Shown piece by piece: positions 19,538-26,978 of a DNA stretch of 45,567 bases. This stretch comes from Microbispora triticiradicis (GTDB taxonomy: Bacteria > Actinomycetota > Actinomycetes > Streptosporangiales > Streptosporangiaceae). Every line of letters begins with the position of its first letter. Positions within the stretch are counted from its first letter, which is position 1. Under the pieces are notes generated by a model. The model had not been told where the DNA came from, ran no database searches, and saw only the letters and a program-made list of their open reading frames with translations. A program made the translations under genes and the position numbers. The stretch lies in assembly GCA_003260025.2 (NCBI GenBank), contig QFZU02000096.1:1-45567 (forward strand). The letters run 5' to 3'.

Positions 19538-20253
19538 GCGAGCAGCCCGTCATCGTCCTGGTCCACGGCGCCTTCGCTGAGTCTGCCTCCTGGAACCGCG
19601 TCATCCGGCGCCTGCACGGTCACGGCCTGTCCGCCGTCGCCGCGGCCAACCCGCTGCGCAGTGTCGAGGGCGACGCCGCGTACGTGCGCGACGTGATCGC
19701 CGGCATCGGCCGCCCGGTCGTCCTGGTCGGCCACTCGTACGGCGGCATGGTCGTCACCCAGGCCGCGGCCGGTCACCCGGCCGTACGCGCCCTGGTCTAC
19801 GTCGCGGCCTTCGCCCCCGAGCCCGGCGAGAGCGCGTTCCTGCTGACCGGCAGGTTCGAGGGCAGCACCCTGGGCACGGCGCTGGAGGCCTACCCGGTCG
19901 TCTCCGGCGGCACCGAGTTCCGCATCGTGGCGGACAGGTTCCACCACCAGTTCTGCGCCGACCTCGACGCCGGCGAGGCCGCCCTGATGGCGGCGACCCA
20001 GCGGCCGGTGACCGAGCGGGCGCTGACCGGCGCGCTGACGGCGGACGAGCCCGCCTGGCGCACCATTCCGTCCTGGTTCGTCCACGGCGAGCGCGATCTC
20101 AGCATCCCGGCCGCGGCGCTGCGCTTCATGGCCGAGCGCGCCGGCGCCCGCAGGACCAGGGAGATCGCGGGCGCGTCACACGCGGTCGCCGCGTCGCAGC
20201 CCGACGCCGTGACCGCCGTCATCCGCGACGCCGCCGGCCACGCGCGGCGTTGA
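19534..20253 (+). CDS. Alpha/beta-fold hydrolase
   Basis: A 239-residue alpha/beta hydrolase. The oxyanion segment LVHGAFAESASW, nucleophile elbow GHSYGG, an Asp in VHGERDLSIP and His in AGASHAV complete the catalytic triad. It belongs to the small esterase/haloperoxidase-like group. The ATG overlaps the stop of the esterase remnant just upstream, from which it may have inherited translational coupling. Substrate unknown. Confidence 0.9.
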   Translation: MSEQPVIVLVHGAFAESASWNRVIRRLHGHGLSAVAAANPLRSVEGDAAYVRDVIAGIGRPVVLVGHSYGGMVVTQAAAGHPAVRALVYVAAFAPEPGESAFLLTGRFEGSTLGTALEAYPVVSGGTEFRIVADRFHHQFCADLDAGEAALMAATQRPVTERALTGALTADEPAWRTIPSWFVHGERDLSIPAAALRFMAERAGARRTREIAGASHAVAASQPDAVTAVIRDAAGHARR

Positions 20254-20463
20254 GGCTCCGCCGGAGCGCCTGAACCGCACCCGGTCTCCGCTCACCGTGG
20301 AGACCGGGCGGCAGACGCCGCCACGAAAGGTCCAGGTGGCGCATGGCCGCCTCCCTCCGGCTCGAACTCCCGGGGGTCCCCGCCGAAGCCACCACGACGT
20401 CGCTGACGCTGCGGCATCGGCACCTTCCCGGCACGAGCCTGATCACGGAGAAACCTCCGGGGC

Positions 20464-20493
20464 TGTCACGAACGCGGCGGCTGTCCGGTCCTA
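20464..20493 (+). promoter_or_regulatory. Putative ECF41-type promoter, site B
   Basis: TGTCACGA at 20464-20471 and CTGTCCGGTCCTA at 20481-20493. The distance from the -35 start to CCGGT is 21 nt, identical to sites A and C. The 15-mer GGCTGTCCGGTCCTA is exactly shared with site A. It is 49 bp upstream of the ferritin-like gene. Confidence 0.62.
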
Positions 20494-20542
20494 TCGGACG
20501 ACCGGTCGCGCACCTGCGATCGACAACGGAGGTAGAGCTCTT

Positions 20543-21607
20543 ATGACACATCCGGAACCACTGGAGACCATCGCCGTTCCCGGTCCGGCGGGGATCGACA
20601 CGCTCGACAGTCTGCGTGAGCACCTGCAGTGGGCGGTCGAGCTGGAACATGCGACGCTGCCGTCGTACCTGTGCGCGCTGTACTCACTGCGGCCGGAGGA
20701 CAATCCGGAGGCCGTGGAGGTGGTGGGCAGCGTCTTCGCCGAGGAGATGCTGCACCTGGCGCTGGCGGCGAACCTGCTCAACGCCGTCGGAGGCCGGCCG
20801 CGTCTCGACATGCCCGGGATGCTGCCGCCGTACCCCCGGCGGCTGCCCCACAGCGACCTGGAACTGTCGCTACTCCCGTTCGGCCCGGAGGCCCTGGAGA
20901 TGTTCCTGCGCCTGGAACGGCCGGCGCCGCCCGGCGCCCCGGCGCAGGGCGACGGCTACGAGACCATCGGGCAGTTCTACGAGGCGATCGAACAGGGACT
21001 GCGCCGGCTGTGCGAGCGGCTCGGCGAACAGGAGGTCTTCTGCGGCGACCCCGCCCGCCAGGTGAACGGCGGGCATTTCCGGCACACGACGGGCCGGCTG
21101 TTCGCGGTGGAGGATCTGGAGTCGGCGCTGGGGGCGCTGAAGGAGATCGTCGAAGAGGGCGAGGGCTCGGCCCGGGGCGAGGTCTGGGACGGGGACCAGG
21201 ACGTCTTCCACCCCGACCGCGACGAGGTCGCGCACTACTACCGCTTCCAGGAACTCAAACTCGGCCGGCGCTACCGGCGGGGCGACACGCCGCAGTCCGG
21301 GCCGACCGGCGAGCCGATCTCCGTGGACCCGGCCGCCGTACGCCCGATGCGGCCCAACCCGCGGCTGTCCGACCACGCCCCGGGCAGCGTCGTCCGGACC
21401 GCGCAGGAGGAGTTCAACCGCACCTACTGCACCCTGCTGAACCAGCTGGAGCAGGCCTTCGACGGCCTGCCGAAGCTGCTCGGGGCCGCCGTCGGCACCA
21501 TGTACACGCTCAGGGCCCAGGCCGACGCCCTGTTGCTGCTGCCGGACGCGGACGGCACCACCGCGGGCCCCACCTTCGAGTATGTGCCACCGGAGTCGCG
21601 CTCGTGA
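20543..21607 (+). CDS. Ferritin-like protein (VioB / iminophenyl-pyruvate dimer synthase-type domain)
   Basis: A 354-residue protein with the ferritin-like helical bundle seen in the C-terminal part of VioB/RebD-type enzymes. Candidate iron ligands are visible in LQWAVELEHATLPSYL, FAEEMLHLALAANLL and DEVAHYYRFQELKLG. There is no partner chromopyrrolate or indole gene here, so an oxidative-stress or unknown catalytic role is as likely as natural-product dimerisation. The ATG at 20543 has GGAGG 10 nt upstream. The 289 bp before it contain ECF41-like site B. Confidence 0.83.
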   Translation: MTHPEPLETIAVPGPAGIDTLDSLREHLQWAVELEHATLPSYLCALYSLRPEDNPEAVEVVGSVFAEEMLHLALAANLLNAVGGRPRLDMPGMLPPYPRRLPHSDLELSLLPFGPEALEMFLRLERPAPPGAPAQGDGYETIGQFYEAIEQGLRRLCERLGEQEVFCGDPARQVNGGHFRHTTGRLFAVEDLESALGALKEIVEEGEGSARGEVWDGDQDVFHPDRDEVAHYYRFQELKLGRRYRRGDTPQSGPTGEPISVDPAAVRPMRPNPRLSDHAPGSVVRTAQEEFNRTYCTLLNQLEQAFDGLPKLLGAAVGTMYTLRAQADALLLLPDADGTTAGPTFEYVPPESRS

Positions 21608-21673
21608 GCGTCCCGCTCCCGGTCATGCGTACGCGAGCGTCGGCGTGACCACGGCGGGGGCGGTGCCTGTCCC

Positions 21674-21720
21674 AAAAAAGCGGCAGTCCCGGCCGCGCGC
21701 CTCCCGGCCGGGACTGCCGC
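21674..21720 (-). terminator. Strong intrinsic terminator between convergent genes
   Basis: A perfect 16-bp inverted repeat (arms 21680-21695 and 21705-21720, loop CGCGCCTCC) followed on the minus strand by six U residues (A run 21674-21679). It terminates the hydrolase gene ending at 21765 and may also stop the plus-strand ferritin-like transcript. Confidence 0.9.
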
Positions 21721-21764
21721 CACACATGTCCGCGGCCGTCACACCGGTGGGGGTTGCGCGGCCC

Positions 21765-22475
21765 TCAACGGCAGGCCTGCCGTCTCTGCGCCGATGCGTG
21801 CGCGGCACCTTCGCCGAGCAGTAGTGCGGCGACCGCCTCCGGGGCCTCGTGCATCGCGTCGTGGCCGGTCGGGAGGTCGTGGACCTGCCACGCGGGATCG
21901 GCTTGGAGCCGGGTGCGGAGTGCGGCGAACGGCGTCCGGTCCTCCCACCGCGAGCAGTAGACGAACTCCCGACGGGGGACCCGGCCGAACGCGCCCGTGA
22001 GCCGGATCGTCTGCAGGAACGAGGCGAGGGGATGGGGACGGCAGCGGGGATCGACGCCCTCCGGCGGCCGGACGGCGTAGCCGGTGGCCGCGGCGCCGGC
22101 CGCGAACGCCTCCCGGTAGCGCTCGGTCGTCGACGACCAGCACGACTCGCCGTCGCGCGGTACGTAGGCGTCGAGATGCACCAGTCGTGAGACCCGGCCG
22201 TCGGCGCGGTCGGCGGCGGCGGCGATCACCATCCCGCCGTAGCTGTGGCCGACCAGCGTCGCGCCGGTGACGCGGGCGCGATCGAGGAGGCGCAACACGT
22301 CGTCGGCGTGCGTGTCGAGGTTGGCGGCCGCGACCGTCGTGTCGTCGTCGTCCGGCCGCAGACCGGTCAGGGTCAGGGCGTGAACGGCATGACCGGCACC
22401 CTCCAGCAGCGGAACCACCTCCTCGAACGACCAGGAACCGTGCCAACCGCCGGGCACGAGGACGAACGTCGCCAT
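21765..22475 (-). CDS. Alpha/beta-fold hydrolase
   Basis: A 236-residue alpha/beta hydrolase of the small esterase/hydroxynitrile lyase-like type: LVPGGWHGSW near the N-terminus, nucleophile elbow GHSYGG, and the catalytic His in PTGHDAMHEAPE. It shares GHSYGGMV with the hydrolase at 19534-20253, but the two are otherwise divergent. The ATG at 22475 has AGGAGGAG about 7 nt upstream. It is monocistronic, with an intrinsic terminator 45 bp after its stop. Confidence 0.9.
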   Translation of the reverse strand: MATFVLVPGGWHGSWSFEEVVPLLEGAGHAVHALTLTGLRPDDDDTTVAAANLDTHADDVLRLLDRARVTGATLVGHSYGGMVIAAAADRADGRVSRLVHLDAYVPRDGESCWSSTTERYREAFAAGAAATGYAVRPPEGVDPRCRPHPLASFLQTIRLTGAFGRVPRREFVYCSRWEDRTPFAALRTRLQADPAWQVHDLPTGHDAMHEAPEAVAALLLGEGAAHASAQRRQACR

Positions 22476-22960
22476 GCGTTTCTCCTCCTCTCTCAAGCCG
22501 CGGCATCGAGCCACGCCGCCTCGATGACGTGTGGTCCGGCCGGGCGCTCCGCGCGGCCGGGGACCACTCCGCATGGAGGCGGTGTCACCGGATCACTATG
22601 CGGCCGGGCGCTGACAGGCCGCCAGCCGACGCCTCGTTCGCCGGCAACCCTGCCTGATCGCCGGTGCGATGTCACATACGCGGCCGCGCCGGAAGGACGG
22701 ATCCGCCGCCGTTTACACAATCTTCATTTGCCCGATGGCGGGGCGTACCCCGCCTCCCGCGGCCCTGAGAGGCCTTTTGAGCAGGTACGACCGCACCTCG
22801 CGGAAGTCGTCGGCGAAGCCCGACAAAAAAGGTCAATTTGCATAACTACGACCTGCTATTTCCGGATTTATCGCCATTAGCGAATCTCCGAGCTGTCTGA
22901 CTGCTCCGTTCGTGTCCAGCCCCCTCTCCTGGCCGGAGCAGCAGGCAGAAGGGGACGCTC
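22476..22960. other. Divergent intergenic region
   Basis: 485 bp between divergent hydrolase and nuclease genes. The portion 22700-22880 is markedly A/T-richer than its surroundings and probably carries the nuclease promoter. No supported ORF, RNA or repeat is visible. Confidence 0.5.
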
Positions 22961-23593
22961 GTGAGACGAGCCTTCGCCGCCCTCGCCACCGCCCTCGGCG
23001 CCCTGTCCCTCCTCCTCACCCTGACCACCGGCCCCTCCCTCGCCACCCCGCCGAACATCCCGTCCGCGAGCACCGCCGCCTCCCGGCTGGCCTCGCTCAC
23101 CGTGGCCGCCGAGTCGCACCAGTCGACCTACAACCGCGACCTCTTCCCGCACTGGATCACCGTCTCGGGCGCCTGCAACACCCGCGAGCAGGTGCTCAAG
23201 CGGGACGGCAGCGGCGTGGTGACCGACTCGAGCTGCGCCTCCGTCTCCGGAAGCTGGTACAGCCCGTACGACGGAGCGACCTGGCACGCGGCCTCCGACG
23301 TCGACATCGACCACATGGTCCCCCTCGCCGAGGCCTGGCGGTCCGGTGCGTGGGCCTGGACCACCGCCCAGCGCCAGGCGTACGCCAACGACCTCGGCGG
23401 TCCCGAACTGTGGGCCGTAACCGACAACGTCAACCAGGCCAAGGGCGACCAGGACCCCACCACCTGGAAGCCGTCCCTGACCTCCTTCTGGTGCACCTAC
23501 GCCCGCGCGTGGATCCAGGTGAAGTGGTACTACGGCCTCACCCTGCAGAGCGGCGAGAAGTCCGCCCTGACCACCATGCTCGGCTACTGCTGA
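22961..23593 (+). CDS. Secreted HNH endonuclease family protein (DUF1524-like)
   Basis: A 210-residue secreted protein. Residues 1-30 form a Sec signal peptide (Arg-Arg, then a long hydrophobic core, then ALA-like cleavage near SLATPP). The mature part has the HNH core DIDHMVPLAEAW with downstream NVNQAKGDQDP and TWKP, the GmrSD/DUF1524-type arrangement found in extracellular nucleases. Four cysteines are spaced to form two disulfides. The GTG start has an AAGGGGA ribosome binding site. A likely role is extracellular DNA degradation for nutrient recovery or competition. Confidence 0.88.
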   Translation: MRRAFAALATALGALSLLLTLTTGPSLATPPNIPSASTAASRLASLTVAAESHQSTYNRDLFPHWITVSGACNTREQVLKRDGSGVVTDSSCASVSGSWYSPYDGATWHAASDVDIDHMVPLAEAWRSGAWAWTTAQRQAYANDLGGPELWAVTDNVNQAKGDQDPTTWKPSLTSFWCTYARAWIQVKWYYGLTLQSGEKSALTTMLGYC

Positions 23594-23603
23594 CCCGCTC
23601 CCC

Positions 23604-23632
23604 CGCTGCGGCGGCGGCGCGCCGCCGCAGCG
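23604..23632 (+). terminator. GC-rich hairpin after the nuclease gene
   Basis: A perfect 12-bp stem (CGCTGCGGCGGC / GCCGCCGCAGCG) with a 5-nt loop begins 11 bp after the stop codon. There is no U tract, a form common for actinomycete terminators. Confidence 0.6.
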
Positions 23633-23682
23633 CCGGGCGGCGCATAAGTCGATGGCGGGGACGGGACCTGGTGTGGCACGGT

Positions 23683-24261
23683 GTGGACGTGTCTGAGCAG
23701 ATCGCGCTGCCGAGCAGTGTGGACGAGGCGGTCGCCGCGGAGCAGGCGGGTCACACCCTTCGCTACCTGTACTTCTGGGGTCACCGGCCCCCGCGCGACG
23801 GTGGCGTCGGCCCCGGCTGCCTGTCGCAGTGGTGGCCGGTCGCCTTTACCGAGGACGGCCACGCCTTCGCCTCCGCCGAGCACTACATGATGGCGCACAA
23901 GGCCTGGCTGTTCGGCGACGACCAGACCGCCGGGAAGATCCTCGCGGCCGGTCACCCGAACGAGGCCAAGACCCTCGGCCGCACCGTACGCGACTTCGAT
24001 GAGCAGGTCTGGAACGACCACCGGTTCGACATCGTGGTCCGCGGCAGCGTCGCGAAGTTCGGCCAGCACGCCGACCTGCGCCGCTTCCTCCTCGCGACCG
24101 CCGGCCGGGTGTTGGTGGAGGCCAGCCCGAACGACCGGATCTGGGGCATCGGCCTGACCGCCGGCGACGAACGCGCCGCCTCCCCCGCCACCTGGCAGGG
24201 CCTCAACCTGCTCGGCTTCGCCCTGATGACCGCCCGCGACATCCTCGCGACCGAGCCCTGA
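23683..24261 (+). CDS. NADAR family protein (YbiA/DUF1768-like)
   Basis: A 192-residue NADAR domain protein. The family pattern is intact: YFWGH, LSQWWPVAF, FASAEHYMMAHKAWLFGD, GRTVRDFD, RRFLLATAGRVLVEASPNDRIWGIGL. NADAR proteins are N-glycosidases acting on riboflavin-pathway intermediates or ADP-ribosyl groups, linked to metabolite repair or NAD-related defence. The start is uncertain: GTG at 23683 and GTG at 23689 are in frame, neither with a good ribosome binding site. It stands alone between a nuclease and a sigma factor. Confidence 0.87.
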   Translation: MDVSEQIALPSSVDEAVAAEQAGHTLRYLYFWGHRPPRDGGVGPGCLSQWWPVAFTEDGHAFASAEHYMMAHKAWLFGDDQTAGKILAAGHPNEAKTLGRTVRDFDEQVWNDHRFDIVVRGSVAKFGQHADLRRFLLATAGRVLVEASPNDRIWGIGLTAGDERAASPATWQGLNLLGFALMTARDILATEP

Positions 24262-24312
24262 ACACCGCGCCCTGAACACCGCGCCTGACCGCCGGGGCCC
24301 CTGAACACCGAG
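24254..24312. repeat. Short tandem-like repeats after the NADAR gene
   Basis: The unit CCTGAACACCG occurs three times, two of them 14 nt apart, overlapping the NADAR stop codon. It looks like local slippage; no function suggested. Confidence 0.6.
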
Positions 24313-24360
24313 CCCGGACGCCGGCCACAGCCCCGGCGCAGGGGCGGCGGATCGGCGACC

Positions 24361-24373
24361 TAGGATCGGGGCA
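24361..24373 (+). promoter_or_regulatory. Leaderless-type -10 element of the sigma factor gene
   Basis: TAGGAT (24361-24366) lies 6 nt before the ATG, the geometry of a leaderless actinobacterial transcript. No clear -35 is seen, and the gene itself lacks the ECF41-like motif. Confidence 0.45.
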
Positions 24374-25317
24374 TGCCCTTGACCGCGAGTGACGTCGACC
24401 GGTTCGAGGCGGCCAGGCCGCGCCTGGAGGCCATCGCCTACCGGCTTCTCGGCTCCGCCGGGGAGGCCGAGGACGCCGTACAGGAGACGTTCCTGCGCTG
24501 GCAGGCCGCCGACGTCGACCGCGTCGAGGTTCCCGAGGCCTGGCTGACGAAGGTGCTCACCAACCTGTGCCTCAACCTGCTCACCTCCGCGCGGGCGCGC
24601 CGCGAGACCTATGTGGGCCAGTGGCTGCCGGAGCCGCTGCTCGCCGGAGACCCGATGCTCGGCCCGGCCGACACCGCCGAGCAGCGCGAGTCGGTCTCGT
24701 ACGCGGTCCTCACCCTCATGGAGCGCCTCTCCCCCAGCGAGCGGGCCGTGTACGTGCTGCGGGAGGCCTTCGGCTACCCGCACCGGGACATCGCCGAGAT
24801 CCTCGACATCACCGAGGCCGCCAGCCAGCAGATCTTCCACCGCGCCAGGAAGCACGTCGCGGACGGCAGGGCCCGCGCCGAGATCGACCAGGCCGCCGCC
24901 CGGCGGATCGTCGAGGAGTTCCTCGCGGCCGCCGCCAGCGGCCGGATCGAGCCGCTCGTACGTCTGCTCACCGAGGACGCCGTCTCGATCGGCGACGGCG
25001 GCGGGAAGGTCCCCGCCCGCGCCAAGGCGTTCGAGGGCGCCATCGCGGTCGCGAAGTTCCTCCGGGGCCTGTTCAGACCCGGCGAGGCCAAGCGCGCCCT
25101 CGCCGGCGGCGCGCCCGAACTCTACGCGTCGACCGCCAACGGCGACCCCGCCGTCGTGGCCGTCGTGAACGGCCGGGTCGTCGGCGTCATGTGCCTGGAG
25201 GTCACCGCCGAGGGCATCGCCGCGTGCCGCAACCAGGTCAATCCCGACAAGCTCGAACGCGCCACGGCGCTCTGGGCGCTCGCCGACCACGGGAAGCCGC
25301 TGGCCACCGCCTTCTGA
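24373..25317 (+). CDS. ECF41-family RNA polymerase sigma factor with SnoaL-like C-terminal domain
   Basis: A 314-residue sigma-70 family regulator. Sigma2 (about 10-75: YRLLGSAGEAEDAVQETFLRW) and sigma4 (about 115-170: ALTLMERLSPSERAVYVL, then an HTH ending QQIFHRARKH) are followed by a 130-residue SnoaL/NTF2-like domain. All three signature motifs of group ECF41 are present: WLPEPL in the linker, DGGGK and NPDKL in the extension. In this group the C-terminal extension controls activity in place of an anti-sigma factor. The adjacent flavin oxidoreductase is the usual kind of ECF41 partner and target. Sites A-C are candidate promoters for this factor. Confidence 0.93.
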   Translation: MPLTASDVDRFEAARPRLEAIAYRLLGSAGEAEDAVQETFLRWQAADVDRVEVPEAWLTKVLTNLCLNLLTSARARRETYVGQWLPEPLLAGDPMLGPADTAEQRESVSYAVLTLMERLSPSERAVYVLREAFGYPHRDIAEILDITEAASQQIFHRARKHVADGRARAEIDQAAARRIVEEFLAAAASGRIEPLVRLLTEDAVSIGDGGGKVPARAKAFEGAIAVAKFLRGLFRPGEAKRALAGGAPELYASTANGDPAVVAVVNGRVVGVMCLEVTAEGIAACRNQVNPDKLERATALWALADHGKPLATAF

Positions 25318-25348
25318 ACCCGGTGTGAGGTGCTTCACATCGCGATCC

Positions 25349-25378
25349 TGTCAGCAAACGGCGCGCTGCCCGGTTCAA
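25349..25378 (+). promoter_or_regulatory. Putative ECF41-type promoter, site C
   Basis: TGTCAGC at 25349-25355 and CTGCCCGGTTCAA at 25366-25378, spaced exactly as in sites A and B (21 nt from the -35 start to CCGGT). It lies 33 bp before the oxidoreductase start, directly downstream of the sigma factor gene, as expected for an ECF41 target. Confidence 0.62.
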
Positions 25379-25410
25379 GGGGCAGATCACCACACGACAG
25401 GAGCAGGGAC

Positions 25411-26607
25411 ATGCAGCACCGCATCGTCGTCCTCGGCGCCGGATACGCCGGAGCCATCGCCGCCGGACGCCTCGCCAAGCGGCTCCGCCGCGAGGACGTC
25501 GCCATCACCCTCGTCAACGCCGAGCCCGACTTCGTCGAACGCGTCCGGATGCACCAGCTGGCGACCGGCCAGCGCCTCAAGCCCCGGCCGTTCGCCGAGA
25601 TGTTCGCGGGCACCGGCGTCGAGGTGAGGATCGCGAAGGTCACCGGCGTCGACGCCGACCGCAGGACCGTCGCCGTCACCGGCGCGGACGGCGACGGAGA
25701 ACTCGCCTACGACACGCTCGTCTACGCCCTCGGCAGCGGCTGGAATCCCCAGGGCGTCCCGGGAACCGCCGAGCACGCGTACGAGATCGCCGGCCGTCCC
25801 GGCGCGCTGCGGCTGCGCGAGCGCCTGGCCCGCCTCGGCGCCGGGCAGACCGTGGTCGTCGTCGGCGGGGGCCTCACCGGTGTGGAGGCCGCGACCGAGA
25901 TCGCCGAGGCGCGCCCGGACCTCCGCGTCGCCCTCGCCGCCCGAGACGGCCTCGGCGACTGGCTCTCGCCCAAGGGCCGCGAGCATCTGCGGAAGGTCTT
26001 CGGCAGGCTCGGGATCACCGTCCACAAGCACTTCACCGTCGGCTCCGTCGAGGCCGACCGCGTCGTCGCCGCCGACGGCACGGCCGTCCCGGCCGCGGTC
26101 ACCGTGTGGGCCACCGGGTTCGCGGTCCACCCGATCGCGCAGGCGACCACCCTGGAGGTCAGCGAAACCGGACAGATCGTGGTCGACGGGACGCTGCGCT
26201 CGGTCTCGCACCCGGACGTGTACGCCGTCGGCGACGCGGCCATGGCGATGGGCCCCGGGAACAAGCCGCTGCGGATGTCGTGCGCCTCGGGCACCCCGAG
26301 CGCCTGGCAGGCGGCCGACGCGATCGCGGCTCGCCTGACCGGCGGCAAGCTTCCCCACGTGTCGATCCGCTACTTCAACCAGTGCGTCTCGCTGGGCCGC
26401 AAGGACGGTCTGATCCAGTTCGTCACCGCCGACGACCGAGCCGTGCCGGCGGCCCTGACCGGGCGGCTCGCCGCCCTCTACAAGGAACTCGTCTGCAAGA
26501 GCGCCGCCTGGGGCGTCGCCAACCCGACGCTCGGCATGCCGGCCCGGCGCCGCCCCGTCACCCACAAGCGGACCGCGGCGGGGTCTGCCCTCAGGGAACC
26601 GGCGTAG
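25411..26607 (+). CDS. NAD(P)/FAD-dependent oxidoreductase (NDH-2-like)
   Basis: A 398-residue pyridine nucleotide-disulfide family flavoprotein without redox-active cysteines. The FAD-binding loop VVLGAGYAGAIAAGRL is at the N-terminus, a second Rossmann NAD(P) loop VVVGGGLTGVEAA lies in the middle, followed by TVWATGF and DVYAVGDAA. This matches NADH dehydrogenase-like (NDH-2) proteins that commonly accompany ECF41 sigma factors. ATG at 25411 with AGGAG upstream. An upstream in-frame start at 25330 is unlikely because it would overlap promoter site C. Confidence 0.9.
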   Translation: MQHRIVVLGAGYAGAIAAGRLAKRLRREDVAITLVNAEPDFVERVRMHQLATGQRLKPRPFAEMFAGTGVEVRIAKVTGVDADRRTVAVTGADGDGELAYDTLVYALGSGWNPQGVPGTAEHAYEIAGRPGALRLRERLARLGAGQTVVVVGGGLTGVEAATEIAEARPDLRVALAARDGLGDWLSPKGREHLRKVFGRLGITVHKHFTVGSVEADRVVAADGTAVPAAVTVWATGFAVHPIAQATTLEVSETGQIVVDGTLRSVSHPDVYAVGDAAMAMGPGNKPLRMSCASGTPSAWQAADAIAARLTGGKLPHVSIRYFNQCVSLGRKDGLIQFVTADDRAVPAALTGRLAALYKELVCKSAAWGVANPTLGMPARRRPVTHKRTAAGSALREPA

Positions 26608-26978
26608 CGCGGCCTGGGGCGGCCGTCGCGTCCTCCGCGACCGAAACTCCGGAACATGACCGCTTCGAAGCTCACTTCCGTGGATGACACAGGGCGATTC
26701 GGCAGCACTACAAGTAAGCAAGCGAATCTGCGGCGGAGCCGTAAATCAGAAACATTCAGTCCGAAACTGGCACAAACGATGCCTATATGGCAATTGAGGC
26801 AATTAGTGCTTGAATAGTCGATAGATCGCGAGATGGCCTTCTCGTACACCGGCTGGACGCGGCACGGGGCCACATGATCGCGCGGGACGAGGTGTGCCGA
26901 GAGGAGGTCCGGAGGGGGCGACGTCCCGGAGGCACCGCGCGTCACGGCGGTCCGACGTTCGCCGCATCTGGGGTTTCG
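26608..26978 (+). promoter_or_regulatory. A/T-rich regulatory region upstream of the XRE-NB-ARC regulator
   Basis: 371 bp without a gene. The part 26690-26830 is strikingly A/T-rich for this genome. It contains two direct copies of GGCAATT (26789-26795 and 26798-26804), 9 bp apart, followed by TTGAATAG. The repeat could bind a regulator. No exact promoter hexamers are called. Confidence 0.5.

Noticed and set aside
20543-21607. Bisindole (violacein/rebeccamycin-like) pathway based on the VioB-type ferritin-like domain
   Set aside because: No tryptophan oxidase or other bisindole genes are present, and the promoter motif ties the gene to the sigma-factor block instead.
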